From Coturnix japonica (taxonomy: Eukaryota; Chordata; Aves; Galliformes; Phasianidae), in contig NC_029520.1 of assembly GCF_001577835.2 (NCBI RefSeq), forward strand, positions 49,543,452-49,607,451: a stretch of 64,000 nt of DNA, written 5' to 3'. The notes beneath the pieces are model-generated. The model worked only from the letters and a program-made list of their open reading frames with translations. It was not told the origin of the DNA and ran no database searches. Position numbers and translations under genes: made by a program. Below are positions 51,711 through 63,725 of this stretch, piece by piece (position 1 is the first letter of the stretch; each line of letters starts with the position of its first letter).

Positions 51711-51730
51711 GTGACGGCACAGTGCGTCAC
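51711..51730. promoter_or_regulatory. dyad of half-CRE sites in the unit A 5' region
   Basis: GTGACG (51,711-51,716) and CGTCAC (51,725-51,730) face each other across eight bases. Recognisable versions occur in unit B ('gatgacacagtgcatcacaa', near 54,338) and unit D ('tgatcacacagtgcattcac', near 61,408), upstream of the first donor in each. Position and retention suggest a promoter element; function is inferred. Confidence 0.45.
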
Positions 51731-54057
51731 AATGCGGGGCTGACATCGAGGCCAGCAGCGGGCAGCGCTGCTCCACTTTGGCCTGGGCCAGCGGTGAGTG
51801 CTAGCAGCCAGGCGGATAGCTTTGCTGGGCCGGGCTGCGAACAGCGGCCCCGCGAGGGTTTGGAGAGCCTGCAATGCCGGCAGCGAGCGCTCAGGCAGCC
51901 CTGTGAGCGGCCTCTGCAGTCCAGCAGCAGCTCCTGGCCTCAGCCCCGGCTCGCTCCCACCTCCCTCGCCCCCTCCTACCTGACCCCAGGCTGCGGCTGC
52001 TGGCCTCCGCCCCCCAGCCGTTGCGCGACTTCCCACCAGCCCCAACTTGACCTCGCCCTCTCTCATCTCTTCCAGATCATGGCTTTGCGGCGTTTTTCTT
52101 CTTCGGCCTTGTTGGCGCACGAGAGCTGTCTTTCGTGGTGGATGAGTTTGGATGCAAACGCTTGAACGCACTTGCGTGACGTGCGTTTTCTTCTGCCAAT
52201 GAGGCCAGATTACAACTTGCAGTGCAGCACGTAGAAACGTGGGCAAGATGGATGGCATTTCGTGCCTCCTCTCCTCTTGTTTGCCTTACTGGAAGTGTTT
52301 ACAGCCTTTTTGAATCCATCGTAGGTGTTCATTCTGCGAGAGCAGAAAGGAAAAGCCTCTGCAATTAAGAAGAGAGAACCTGAGAAGAGCAGTGGATATT
52401 CAAGCCTTGCGTCTTCTCTGTGTGCCATTACTGAAGTTTTGCAGTGTTTTCGCACTTACTCTTCCTTTTCTCTGGTTCAATGTGGCAGATCTATAAAAAG
52501 TTCCGAGAAACTGAAACATCAGTGATGAGGAGAGCCCATCATGATGAGAAGCACCAGGAGCAGGAAGGAGAATGCAAGAGGTAATGGAAAAGGAGGATCT
52601 TTTCTTTGCTGATTTGCTCTGGCCAGTTGAAAGCCATCAAAGCAACTGCAGACAGATGCACTTGCTGTTCAGTGGCCTCATCAATATCTGCAAAGGCCTC
52701 TTGGTAGATACTTTCTATCCGATCCAAAGCAACCTACTATCACTGAATTGGCGTGTGGCAGTATCTATGAAGACGGCCCCTGAAACGTACCCTCTACTGC
52801 CTGCTTTGCCATTGAAGGCTCCCCGTGGCAACGTTTTCCACCGTGGACTGGCACCCCGGGAGCTGCCAGCAGGAACTCCCGTATCCGTGTAGATCTGGAC
52901 TGCACGTGCGGGAGGGAGCAGGAGATGGGGTACGCAGTGGGCTTCCTCACACGGTCCCCAACGAAACAGCTGGAACACGCTCCAGCTCCTACATGAACTC
53001 TGTACTGACTCCTACCTAGATACGGAGAAGACAGTCTTCTGGTTTCGAGGCAGTGATCAAAGATGCCTGGGAACGCATGCGTTTGCCAAAACCCATGCAG
53101 ACTTTATGTGGAGGCGCGCAGGGCGCTCCTGCAGGCTGACTGTGACAGATCGGAACAAAAGAGAGAACCTTGTCAACATTCTGTTGGCGTCCAGCAGGAC
53201 AATACAGACATCTTTCTAAAACACCAGAGATACGGTTGGTCCGGTTCCCAGCACGACCGGCCACAGACTTGTGCGTGGCAGAGGTGAAGTTCTTCAGCAC
53301 ACTCGCTGCCCGTGCCGAGGATACAAATTTCTAATGTCCGATAATGCAAAGGCTCTATAATCGGGTTGGCCTCCACTTTATCCCTATGAAATGAAGACCG
53401 TGCTCCTGGCACCTCCTGACTGCCATCCCTTTGGAGAGCTGGAAAGGAGGTTATTTCCTTGCTGCGGTGGATGAACGTGCGCTACCTTGCGCTGCTGCGT
53501 GGAGAAGAAACGCCTGAATCATTTCTTCAATAGGAAATTAGTGACGTGCCTGCGGAGATTTATCTTTGCCGCAGAATTTCCGAGCCACCACACGTCAACA
53601 CTCTCCCAGCACCTGGTGCAGGATCCGGACATGACATGAACAGGCGCTGCAGGATGTGCAGGAGCCTGCAAGATCGACTCACAAGCTGCTGATTCTATGG
53701 AAAATAAAGACATCCTCCACTTGGTTCCACAGACGAGCAACTACAGCAGGCTAACCGTCTATGATTTCAAAAGAAGCAAAATGCTTACTTAAGGCAGCCT
53801 TTGGAGTAATTGCAAGACGCACGAAGAGAAACATCCTAATCCTAGCAGCCAAAGACTGGGGGGGGAGCAAGCGGACATTCCGTAATCCATGTAGTCCACC
53901 GCATTTTGCTGCGTATGCCATTTAGTCCAGCCTTTAGATGCCGGTGGCCACATGGATGACAGAGGACTGTCTTCGGCCACACTTGAAAATACAATTAATG
54001 TAGATCAAAAAAAAACAAAAATATATTCCATCGATGAATATGTTCTTAGATAAAATT

Positions 54058-54063
54058 AATAAA
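54058..54063 (+). terminator. poly(A) signal of unit A
   Basis: AATAAA in an A-rich tail shared with units B and C, followed by the start of the next unit. Confidence 0.5.
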
Positions 54064-54095
54064 CTTTAAAAAACAAACACAGAAAAAACACAGTT

Positions 54096-57000
54096 ATAGG
54101 CCCTTCTTTGTGAAACCAATCATCAGCTTCTGGATCCACAGCACGGCTGCGGTTCCTAGTGAGATCCCACGGTGTTTGAGATATGTGTGCTATAGGTTCC
54201 AGTACAGGATCGCTCTACTCCAACTGGGATGCTGCCAGTCCCACGTGCTCGACCAGGCCATGCGTCGACAGGAGCCACATGGAGGCCCAGGCAGCTGAGG
54301 GGGGGCTGAAAATGGAGCCAAAAGTTAGGGGTGGCGCTTGATGACACAGTGCATCACAATGCAGCGGCTGGCCACTCGTGGCCAGCAAAGCGGGCAGCGC
54401 TGGCCAACTTTGCTTGCAGCGTGATAGTGCAGCAGCAGGGGGAAGGCTTGTGCTGGGCCGGCGCGAACAGCGGCCGCGCGAGGGGTTTGGGCGCCCTGCA
54501 TTGCCGGCACAGAGCGCTCAGTGGCCCACCGCGCCTGTGAGCCGCTCTCTGGGCAGTCAGCATGCAGCTCTGGCTCAGCCCAACCGCTGCCCTCCAGCTC
54601 GCTCGGCCCGCTCCTACCTGACTCCCAGGGGCTGCGGCTTCCTGGCCCCGCTCCCCAGCAGCAATTGACACTGCGACGCTGGCAACAACGTAGAGATCTG
54701 GGGCCAAAGAGAGCTCAGGTCCAAAACTGCAGGCCCTCACTGACCGATCCCCTCCTGCCTCTCCATCATCCTTCAATACGCTTTGCTCAGTTTTTCTTCG
54801 CCCTTGTTGTGATCTTAGAATGTCCCTGTCGTTGTTGAAAAATTGATTGTGGGGATCTCCTAGAAACGCTTTAACGCATCTGTAGTTTATGATCTGTTGC
54901 CGCTCTGTGTTGTTGTTCACTGCAAGTGTGAGAAGATCCCAATAAAAATACAAGCTTCCATGTTGGCAGCACGTAGAGAGACGTGTGTGCAAGACGAAGA
55001 ATTGAATTGCATTATGTACGATCTGCCTATTCCTAACTCGATCGGGAATGAGCTATATCATCACCTAGGATGAAGGCTGATTAACCGTAAGTGCCCTTTC
55101 TTTGAAGCGCTATGCCGGAGTTACTAGTCGTAGGATGTGCGGCAAAGGAAATCAAAATAATAATCTTGCAATTTATGATACACGACGAAAAATATATGCG
55201 TCACTAGAGAGAAGGGCCAATTCGTTCGCACCTAAGATCCAATCTAGAAACGCCGTATACCCTACATTCTGTCTTGCTTTGCTCTTTGAACTGGTGAGCC
55301 GTACGATTCTAATTTCCATTGCTTCTTAGCTTGGACTATTTCTTCCGAGTTTACTTTACTTTTCTCATCTTCTCAGAGTGCCATGACACAGAGTCATCTA
55401 TAAAAACAGCTTCCCCCATTAAGAAACCTGCAAGGACATTGCAGTGAAGTGATAGACGTAGCATGCACAGCACACTGAGGAGAAGCAGTAGCCCATGCAG
55501 GACACACATGCGAGAGAGTGAGCTATATGGAGAAAGAAGAACACTCCTATTCTTCTTTTGGGTCTGACTGCTCGGTGCTCCTGGCCATTTGAATATGCGT
55601 CCATCAAAGCAACTGCATACAGATGCACTTGGCTTGTGTTTGCAAGCCACCCTGCTGGTCCGCACAATAAATATCTGTCAAGTAGGCTTTCTCTTCGAAG
55701 ACCTGTACTTGCATTATCTTCTGCGGGCTGCAAGATGACCACAGGCGACAATTCGCGTGGGCGCCAGTCACATTTAGTGAACAAAACTGGTCTCCCGTCC
55801 ACTTGAGAACCGTGATCTCTCATGGAGTCTCATAATGCTGCTTACCATGTCTCGTGGGCAATTGGAGAAGCCACCGGTCGGGCCAAGGTGTATTATCGTG
55901 CGAGACAGCTGAATTCTCGGCACCCAGGTTGACCATTTCTCTACTAAGGAACCGCCAAAGAATACCAAGGTCTGAGAGTGCTGGAGAAAATGTATGTCCA
56001 GAGCGAACATGGGGAGCCAGGCATGATGTTCGTACATCGATTAGCAGTCTCTTGCTGTTACTACACATACCGACTCCTACCATAGATATATCGAGGCTTG
56101 TGATAAGTCGAACGAAGAGTCACCAGCCTACCTAGAGCCCAGCAACTTGGCTTTGCACAGTGCACTCTCACACCTGATTAAAAATAGCACTCGGATGAGG
56201 AATAGACATTCGTTCACTAGTGCTCCATGAGCTCAAGCCAGTGATTCAAACAGTTCCAGAAGTAGAGAATGGCCTGTGGGCATGTTCCAGGCAGCTGCTT
56301 CTGTGTATATATATACTCCATTCGTCCAGTCATCTACAAGATATGGATGTGCTTCGGCATACAGTCTACATCACACCGCTCATGCCTGAAGTATATATAT
56401 AATATATATATATGTTGAGTGTTAGAACAATAGAGACTATGAACCTGAAATCGAACATATACACTATTGTATTCGGAACAATTCTCTTACTGAGCAGACA
56501 TGAGAGCGAGTCAGACTTCTAGACAGAGCCAGGGAATATCAAGCTTGTCTTAGTTTCTACAGTCAATACTCCATGCCACCAGACTCTGTTCGTATGCAGA
56601 CAACTTGCAATGGCGCTCTTCCAGCACATTCAGCAGGAGCACCAGATTTTGGTGGCACTATGGAGAGATGGAGACTGATGTGAGCAACAGTGACAAAGTG
56701 GCTGCCTCTATTACATCCTGTTTGCCTCCAGCCAACTATTATGCTACCTATGAAATTTAAAGACGGGTGCCTCAATTCGCGAGCTACTCTGACCTGGGAT
56801 CCATCACCTTTACATAGAGCTGGGAGAAAGGAGGTAGTATTTCACCTAGCGTGCGTGTGGATCTCACAAACTCGTGTCTGCTAAAGCACTGGCGTGACTT
56901 AGCGTTGGAGTAGAAAGCCTGAACCAACAATTTCTTTCATAGGGAAATTGGCACGGACGTGCCATTCGAGGAATACTATTCTTGACTCGGCCACGACATT

Positions 57001-57605
57001 CAGAGACATCTCCTATATACCGCCTCAATTCTCTTCACCATGCCACCTAATGGTTGGCAGACAGACAACATGAAACATCTGCGCTGCAGGAATGGAACTG
57101 TGACGTGAACTAGTCAAGATCGGCATCCACGCGTGCCAAGCCTTCTTGAACTGAGTGGCACAATAAATCCTAGACATTGAGAATTACCGTCACTTGAGTT
57201 TACCACAGACGACCAGCTGGAACAGCAAATGGGCGAGTTATTTCTGATGATTATTTCAAAAATGAAGCGCTTATCTTCAACTGAGCCTCTGGAGATGAGC
57301 GGCAGATAGACGCGACTTGAAACACTTAATATACTCGTATAGCCTCAGAAGGACTTGAGCAGCGACACCCCTGTACACTGCCGGTGAAGTGTGGCTTGCT
57401 TGCGTACCATGTTAGTCTCCACTTTTAGACTGCGCGGAGGCTATTGGGAGTTTATATGAGGATACCTGTCCCTCGCCACACTGTGAGATCATAATACAAT
57501 TAATGTAATGCCATGCATTAAAAAAAAAATATATCCATCTATCTAAGGTTCTAATAAAATCTAATAAACTGGTTAAAAAACAAACAAAAAAAAACAGCAG
57601 TATAA
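54096..57605 (+). pseudogene. ITPRIPL1-like unit B, heavily disrupted as assembled
   Basis: The 5' part (54,300-54,680) is clearly homologous to unit A and D promoter sequence. From about 55,000 the match becomes very noisy but can still be followed. The stretch near 55,580-55,640 ('atcaaagcaactgcatacag') matches unit A's early body at 52,637. The stretch 56,695-56,760 with 'cctatgaaatttaaagac' matches 'ccctatgaaatgaagacc' of units A and C. The piece near 56,920 matches the 'cctgaatcatttcttca' region. The tail has AATAAA at 57,553-57,558 and 57,563-57,568. There is no long readable frame. Small insertions are frequent and the unit is about 1 kb longer than A. Confidence 0.6.
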
Positions 57606-60600
57606 TGCCTTCTTTTGTGTAAACTCCAAATATGGCTAAGTCAACTTCTGAGAACAAACCTCACTGCAGCAGCTCGGCGTCAGGGGTTCCTTAGTCCACA
57701 TTCGTCAAAATAGTGAAGAATTTTTGGCAAGAATGGGTACACGCACTCAGCCTTGTGAAGATTATCTTTGCAAGAGGCATTCCGAAAGTGTCTCCACCGC
57801 TCGGGAAGATCGGGCTCACCTCTTCCCAGCGCCTCCTTGGTCAGCAGAAGACGCATACCCCACGATGGCAGAAACTACGTCATGAGCACGAGCCTCCGTA
57901 TGGTGCAGGGGGGATCTCTTGGGATGCAACACTCGATGGCGGGAGAGGACTGAGAAGGAGAGATGGAGCCAAACTTGGACAGGACTCTGGCTGGGTCCTT
58001 ATGGCTAGCACAAACAGTATAGGCAAGACACACACCACACCCTATGTTTGCCTTTGAGGCATCCAGTAAGCCCAGCACATCTGGTCAGACGCGTGAGGGC
58101 AATGCGTACTGCCCACTTCTCGGAGGGGTCGAGCGCTGGCCAGCGGTGAGTGCCACGCACAGAGTCGAGGGAATGAATGCTTGCCCCGGAAACCGTGAAC
58201 AAGAGAGTGCTTGTCCTTCTCTCTAGCACCTCCCGACGCCTCCCACCTCTCCTTTTTGGCCCAACGCCGTCTACCGACGGCACCCCCAGGCCTGCCAGTG
58301 CTGCCGTGCGACTCGAATCCGAGGCTCAAATCGCTACGTCCGCAGCTCACACGACACCGAGTCTTCCTATGAAAGCTACATAGATCCTGAACGCACCACT
58401 ACGAGGAACCAGAGAGTGGAGCGTCTGTGCGCCATACATGTGAGTTTAGAGCAAGGTCTTCGCCTTCTTTGTCAAGAAGAGGGAATGGCAGGACACGTAT
58501 GTATCTACATCGTGAGTGGTGGATCACGATAGTGTATGTTTATTTATGATGGGCATGAAGTTGGAACATTTCAAGAGACCCTGGGAACACACGCAAGCTG
58601 AGGGTTGGCTGCTAGTTAGCGACAGAGAAGCAGAGAGACCGCCAGGTGAGAACAGGGAGCACGAATTCTGGAGTAGATTGATGGCGGCATTTGCTTGGGC
58701 CTCTATCTTAACCTAATTGCGCGATACACGGGTATTTGGGACGACTATATTGTAAGCCGAACATAGTGACAGCGAGCTGCGCCGAATTGTAGTGATGGAG
58801 GGCGCACAGCCAACAAGAAAGAAGCTCTCTGGCCTATAATTAGAGTAGCAAGGACAAACTCGTGGGGGGAGAGACACACGTAAAGCCATCGAGGAATTCT
58901 AAGGACGACACTGTTCTGCCTTCTGTCATTTTTGACGTGGCTGCGCGTACGACGATTGAGCGCAACAGCTCATGTCTACGACGGAGCAAGGGGGTTGTGG
59001 GGGTTGCGTGTCGTGCAGCAGATAGAGCCATTCTCTTTATTCAATTTCTCTCTGCTGAATTGAATTGTTCCTGCATGTGAGAGCGAGAGTGCCGACAGAT
59101 AAGAAGAGAGTACTCACGATGCACAATAACACACCACTAATGAACACGCAGACACCACGAGCAGAGAGAAAGCACCTAGCGCAGCGAGGGTCATACTGTG
59201 ATATAGACAGCAATAAGTGAATTTGCTACCTGAGAGAGAGCGAGTTATGTATTCTTTTTCTCTTTCATCTCTCGGCGTACACACTTAATAATATGTCAAT
59301 CTCACCCAGGTAAATTGAATATATATATCAAACTGGCAGAACAAGGACATTAAATTGATCTATGGCTATATGTAACAATTGCAACAGTGCAGTGTATCCA
59401 GGCAACCTATCACCTTTGTCGACAAAGTGCCCCTCTTGCGTAGTCAATACATTCTTCTACTTCCGACTCCAGAGTCACCCCATAGAAAAACCTGATGAAA
59501 CTGGTCCCCCCATGAACCTTACCAGAACTATTATATTATGGAGCGCTTGTAGCGTTAATAATCTCAATCGATATGATCATGAAGGATCAGCACAAGCGAC
59601 GATTAGTGCACGAATATCCAACTCTGTGAGTGAGCGCGCGTATGAGGCATAGTGAGTCGCGCGAGAAGAAAGATAAACGCTGAGAGAGGACGAGAGAGAC
59701 TCCTTTACCACCCATTGTTGCATACTAAGCCCAATTCATAGAGACGCTAGACTCTCATCTTGGCAGAGCGTATGGATGATCTAAAAAAGAATACATCGCT
59801 CTCCCAACGACAACTACCTCCTGGACCTCAAAAAGCACATTTTTATAGCGCTCAGCCTCCTTCATCATAAACTTACTAAGCTACCTACCTTTTAAAAAAT
59901 AACGTAATTATAGAGGCCAGTCCATTCGCTTGGCCTCTGAAGCATGTTATTGCAAACAAAGAGCGTGTGGAAATTAATATAACTGACACCAGTGCGAATA
60001 ATGGCCACCACCTCACAAGTGCAGCTGACCATATATTATCCATAACTAAATGCTGATAGACTGAGAGTAAACCGAGCAGCAACCTAAGCAGAGTGAGCTT
60101 CCCTATTAGCACAAGTGGTCCGCGTACTCTGTTTGACAGATCGCTAAGCAAGCAAACAGACCACACTAGGGTCTAGTGTGAGAGAGCGCACATGACTGAG
60201 TCTGCACACCAGACAATACAGAACATCGGCTGATACACACCACGCAGCTACAGTGGGTGGTTGCGTGTTCATACACCCCCTGGCCCACAGAACTTGTGCG
60301 TTGCAAGAGTAAGTTCTTCCAGCCACCTCTATTGGTCATTAGCGTCACGAGTATTGCTCACGATGACGAGCATCTACGCCATGCGGTATGGCGGCGTTTT
60401 TTCGGCGCCCATGCCAGAGTTACATTCTATGTCCGATACATGCAAGTGGCTGCCTATATCCGGGTTGGCCTCCACTTTTATCCCTATGAAATGAAGACCG
60501 TGCTCATGCACCTCCTGACTGGCCATCCTTTGAGAGCTGGAAAGGAGGTATTTCCTGCTGCGGGTGGGTGACATCGGCGCTACCTTCGCTGCTGCGTGGA

Positions 60601-61150
60601 AGAAATCGCCTGAATCATTTCTTCATAGAAATGAGCTGCCTGCAGATTCTCTTCGGCAGAATTCCGAGCATCCCAACCGCTCAAGCCTCTTCCATCACCT
60701 GGCAGGGATCCGGACTACGAACATCACCAGCGGGGGGCAGGATGTGAGGAGCTGCAAAGGCTCGCAAGCCTCTGGGAATTATTTGAATAATAACACCCAC
60801 TGTCCATAACAGACGAGCCAGCTACAGGTCACTACGTCTATGAATTCCAAAAGAACTGCTTACTTAAGGCAGCCACTTGGATATTGGGGGCAAAAACCAC
60901 GAAAGACTATCTATCCTAGCACCAAAGACTGGAGCCAGCGACAATCCTTATCCATGTAGCCACCTTTGCATTTTCTCTGCTATCGATGTTAGTTCCCCAG
61001 CCTTGTTTAATGGTCCGGGCCACATGAGTGAAGAGAACTCTCTCGTCCACTACTGGGAAAACACAAATTAGATGTAATAAAAAAAAAAAATATATTCCAT
61101 CGATGGTATGTTCTCAATAAAATTTATAATAAAACTTTAAAAAACAAACA
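57606..61150 (+). pseudogene. ITPRIPL1-like unit C, heavily disrupted as assembled
   Basis: It starts after unit B's tail with 'gccttcttttgtgtaaactc', a version of the unit boundary also seen before B and D. The first donor region 'ccagcggtgagtgcc' near 58,139 matches unit A exactly over a dozen bases. The stretch 58,400-60,250 is almost unreadable. From 60,280 to 60,780 the body is clear again and, apart from small indels, nearly identical to unit A ('gggttggcctccactttta', 'gagctggaaaggagg'). The tail carries AATAAA at 61,116-61,121. No long open frame survives in the sequence as given. Confidence 0.6.
61116..61121 (+). terminator. poly(A) signal of unit C
   Basis: AATAAA in the A-rich tail, with a second AATAAA (ATAATAAAAC) about 11 bases on. 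The same layout is seen in units A and B. Confidence 0.5.
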
Positions 61151-61683
61151 CAAAGAGAAAACATGCAGTACATAAAGTGCCCTCTTTTGGTGAAACCAAT
61201 GCATCACTTCTGGGTATTCAACACAGCGCTGCGTCCCTATTGATATCTCATTGGGTCTGGCAAAGGATGGTGCACATACAGAGATCGCGTCACTCCCTCG
61301 GAGCTGATACCGGCCACTCCTCGGAAACAGGGCCGGATTTCCGCGACCCAGAGGCCCAGCTAGCTGACGGGCCTGAAAATGACCAAAGGTTTGGATGGGC
61401 GTCTTGTGATCACACAGTGCATTCACATATGCAGGGCTTGTCCAATTCGGAGGCCACAGCGCACGGCTGGGGTCCCACTTGGCCTGGGCCGCGTGAGTCC
61501 TAACAGGGGAAGGCTGTGCTGGGGCCGGGCGCAAACAGCGGCCTCAGCCCCCGCTGCCTCCCAGCTCCCTTTGCCCCGCTCCTACCTGACCCCAGGGGCT
61601 GCGGCTCCTGGCCCCGCTCCCCCAGCCGTGCGCGAGCTCCCACCCAGCCCCACTGACCTCCCCTCTCTCATCTCTTCCAGATC
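61151..61683 (+). promoter_or_regulatory. 5' region, first exon and intron of unit D
   Basis: This is homologous to the 5' regions of units A and B. The dyad version lies near 61,408. A donor GCCGC|gtgagt is at 61,493 and an acceptor ctcatctcttccag ends at 61,680, giving a 188-base intron before ATC ATG. The first part still shows small indels; from about 61,600 the sequence is clean. No TATA box was found. Confidence 0.5.
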
Positions 61684-63156
61684 ATGACTTTGGGTCTTGT
61701 CTTCACCTGGTTGGTGCAGAGAGTGCAAGGTGTTAATGAGGAGTTGGATGCAGAAACGCTTGAACGCATGTGTGAGCGTGAGGTGTTTCTGTGAGCGCAG
61801 ATGACACTGCAGTGGCAACACGTAGAGAATCTGGGGCAGAGCAGGATAGGCATTCGAGCCCTGCTGTTCACTGCACTGTCTTATTGGAAAATTTGGGCTG
61901 TTCCTATTATTCTTCTCTTTTTGTTCATGTGGAAGATCCATAAAAAGTTCCTGGTGGCTGAAGACAGAGATGATGAGAGCTCCATCAGTGAGGAAGAGCA
62001 ACAGCAGGTGCAGCGGGAGACGGAGTAGGTGGAACAGGAGATTGAGGAATCACTTTTCTTTCCAGATACACTCTGGCCAATTCAAAGACATCTAAGAAAC
62101 CCTGAACACATGCTGTCGCTGTTCAGTGGCCTCATCAATATCTGCAAAGGCCTCTTGGTAGATACTTTCTATCCGGTGCCAGAGCACCCCATCGGGGTGG
62201 GCAGTACCTATGAAGACTGGTCCCCCCCTGAGAACGAACCCATCTACTGCCTGCTTGTGCCCCTGTCAGCCCCCTGTGGGCATGTTTTCCACCTGGATCT
62301 GTGCATCACAGGGGAGCTGCCAGCAAGGAACTCCCGTATCCGTGTAGATCTGGAATGCACGTGCGGGAGGGAGCAGCAGATGGGTATGCAGTGCTTCCTC
62401 CACACCGCCAAGAAACAGCTGGGAAATCAGCGCTCCAGCCTCCTACATGAACTCTGTACTGACTCCTACCTAGATGCGGAGAAGACAGCCCACTGGTTCC
62501 AGGTGCTGATTGAAAATGCCTGGAAATGCATGCCTGAGTCAGCAACATGCAGCATGAATGCGGTGCTGTCCAGGTGCTCCTGCAGGCTTCATCTTACAGA
62601 TATCTTCAAACGCATCTTCATCATTAAGGTAGTGTTTGATGTGCAGCAAGACAGTACCAACATTTTTCTGAGCGAGGAGACAGAGGCTCCTAGTATTCCC
62701 AGCACAACCTGGCCACAGAGTTGTGCTGTGGCAGAGGCGAAGTTCTGGCAGCATATAGCCGACCATGAGGATGACAGTTTCCACTTCAGATGTATGCAAG
62801 TGTGTGGCCAGATACTGACTGGCCACACCTTCTCTATCTATGAACTGAAGACCGTGCTCATGCACCTCCTGACTGCCATCCCTTTGGAAAGCTGGCATGG
62901 GATCTATTTCCTGCAGCGGATGGATGACATCTTGTGCTACCTGCGCTGCTGCATGGAGGAGAAACGTCTGAACCATTTCCTTGTAGGAAATGAGGACGTG
63001 CCTGTGAAGATTATCTTGCCAGAGGAATTCCGAGTGTCCCAACCGCTCAACCTCTTCCAGCGCCTGGTGCAGGATCCAGACAGACATGAGCAGGTCCTGC
63101 AGGAGTTGGGGGAGCTGCAAGATCGGCTCACAAGCCTGCTGATCTATGGGAAATAA
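61684..63156 (+). pseudogene. ITPRIPL1-like unit D, full-length frame with two internal stops
   Basis: From the ATG at 61,684, three bases past a strong splice acceptor, one frame runs 491 codons to TAA at 63,154. It is interrupted by TGA at 61,792-61,794 (codon 37) and TAG at 62,026-62,028 (codon 115). Residues 1-36 look like the family's hydrophobic start; residues 66-83 (IWAVPIILLFLFMW) are a membrane segment followed by KIHKK and an acidic stretch. The body, residues 116-490, follows human ITPRIPL1 along its length, for example YELKTVLMHLLTAIPLESW and LNHFLVGNEDVPVKI and LNLFQRLVQDP. This is the Mab-21-like nucleotidyltransferase fold; the acidic residue of human FDILVP is lost here (IYCLLVP), so catalysis is unlikely. 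Human ITPRIPL1 is a membrane protein. Either a young pseudogene or a gene using a later start. Confidence 0.8.
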
Positions 63157-63337
63157 GAGACACCCACTTGTCTTACAGATGAGCACTCTGGACATGGAGA
63201 AGACTCCTCTCAGCAGGCAGTGGGAATTGCTCCCAAATGTTTTCTCTACACTGGGACAGCTGGACCCCATGGCGATGAAGAGAGTGCTGCATGGAGCAGA
63301 TCTTCCTTGAAGCTATGTTAAGGCACATACAAGACAA

Positions 63338-63623
63338 AGAGGCTGCTTGAGAGCAGCCCTGCGGAGAAGGACTTGGGAGTCCTGGTGGACAAGAAGCTGG
63401 ACATGAGCCAGCAGTGTGTGCTTGCAGCCTGGAAGGCCAACTGTGTTCTGGGCTGCATTAACAAAGGGAACAGGTTGCCCAAGGAGGCTGCGGATGCCCC
63501 ATCCCTGCAGGCATTCAAGGCCAGGATGGGCAGCCTGTTCTGCTGGTTGGCAACCCTGCACACAGCAGGTTGTGGTTCTTTTCTACCCAGGCCATTCTAT
63601 GATTCTGTGATATGATTCTATGG
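63338..63623 (+). mobile_element. CR1 LINE 3' fragment behind unit D
   Basis: It starts near 'ggctgcttgagagcagccct', continues 'gaaggacttgggagtcctgg' and 'gacatgagccagcagtgtgt', then jumps by an internal deletion to 'gggaacaggttgcccaagga'. It ends with the typical 'ccattctatgattctgtgat' and 'atgattctatgg' terminal repeats. It lies about 180 bases past unit D's stop codon, in sense orientation. Confidence 0.93.
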
Positions 63624-63725
63624 ACAATTGAAACAGAGACTCCTCAAACCATCCACACAGAGAACACCTGGCCTCTCTGAGAGCATCTGTTTGCTCTGGG
63701 AGCATTTTTCTCTACAAAAACTATA

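Larger units (their letters stand above)
51675..54095 (+). pseudogene. ITPRIPL1-like unit A, broken as assembled
   Basis: A 5' exon ends near 51,793 at CAGCG|gtgagt. A 282-base intron ends at 52,075, and the next exon starts ATC ATG with the candidate start at 52,079. Homology to unit D then runs to about 53,707, where 'attctatggaaaataa' matches D's end. The piece 52,572-52,892 keeps a readable start of the body, including LLFSGLINICKGLLVDTFYP. The frame is lost repeatedly by one- and two-base insertions and deletions, many in or next to base runs. The tail has AATAAA at 54,058-54,063. The unit lacks the first roughly 170 bases that precede the promoter in the others, so this is the array's left edge. 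Either a true pseudogene or a real gene spoiled by sequence error; I favour error for much of it. Confidence 0.7.

Noticed and set aside
51596-52258. Minus-strand frame of 220 codons at the array start
   Set aside because: It lies antisense to the GC-rich promoter and intron of unit A and has low-complexity composition; the sense homology explains the sequence better.
54354-54992. Minus-strand frame of 212 codons in unit B
   Set aside because: Antisense to a GC-rich promoter segment in a noisy region; no homology recognised.
54700-60280. An unknown mobile element or foreign DNA between units
   Set aside because: The odd composition is better explained as a badly disrupted copy of the same ITPRIPL1-like unit, because fragments in the right order match units A and D.
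62539-63270. Minus-strand frame of 243 codons
   Set aside because: It is the antisense shadow of the ITPRIPL1-like body of unit D.
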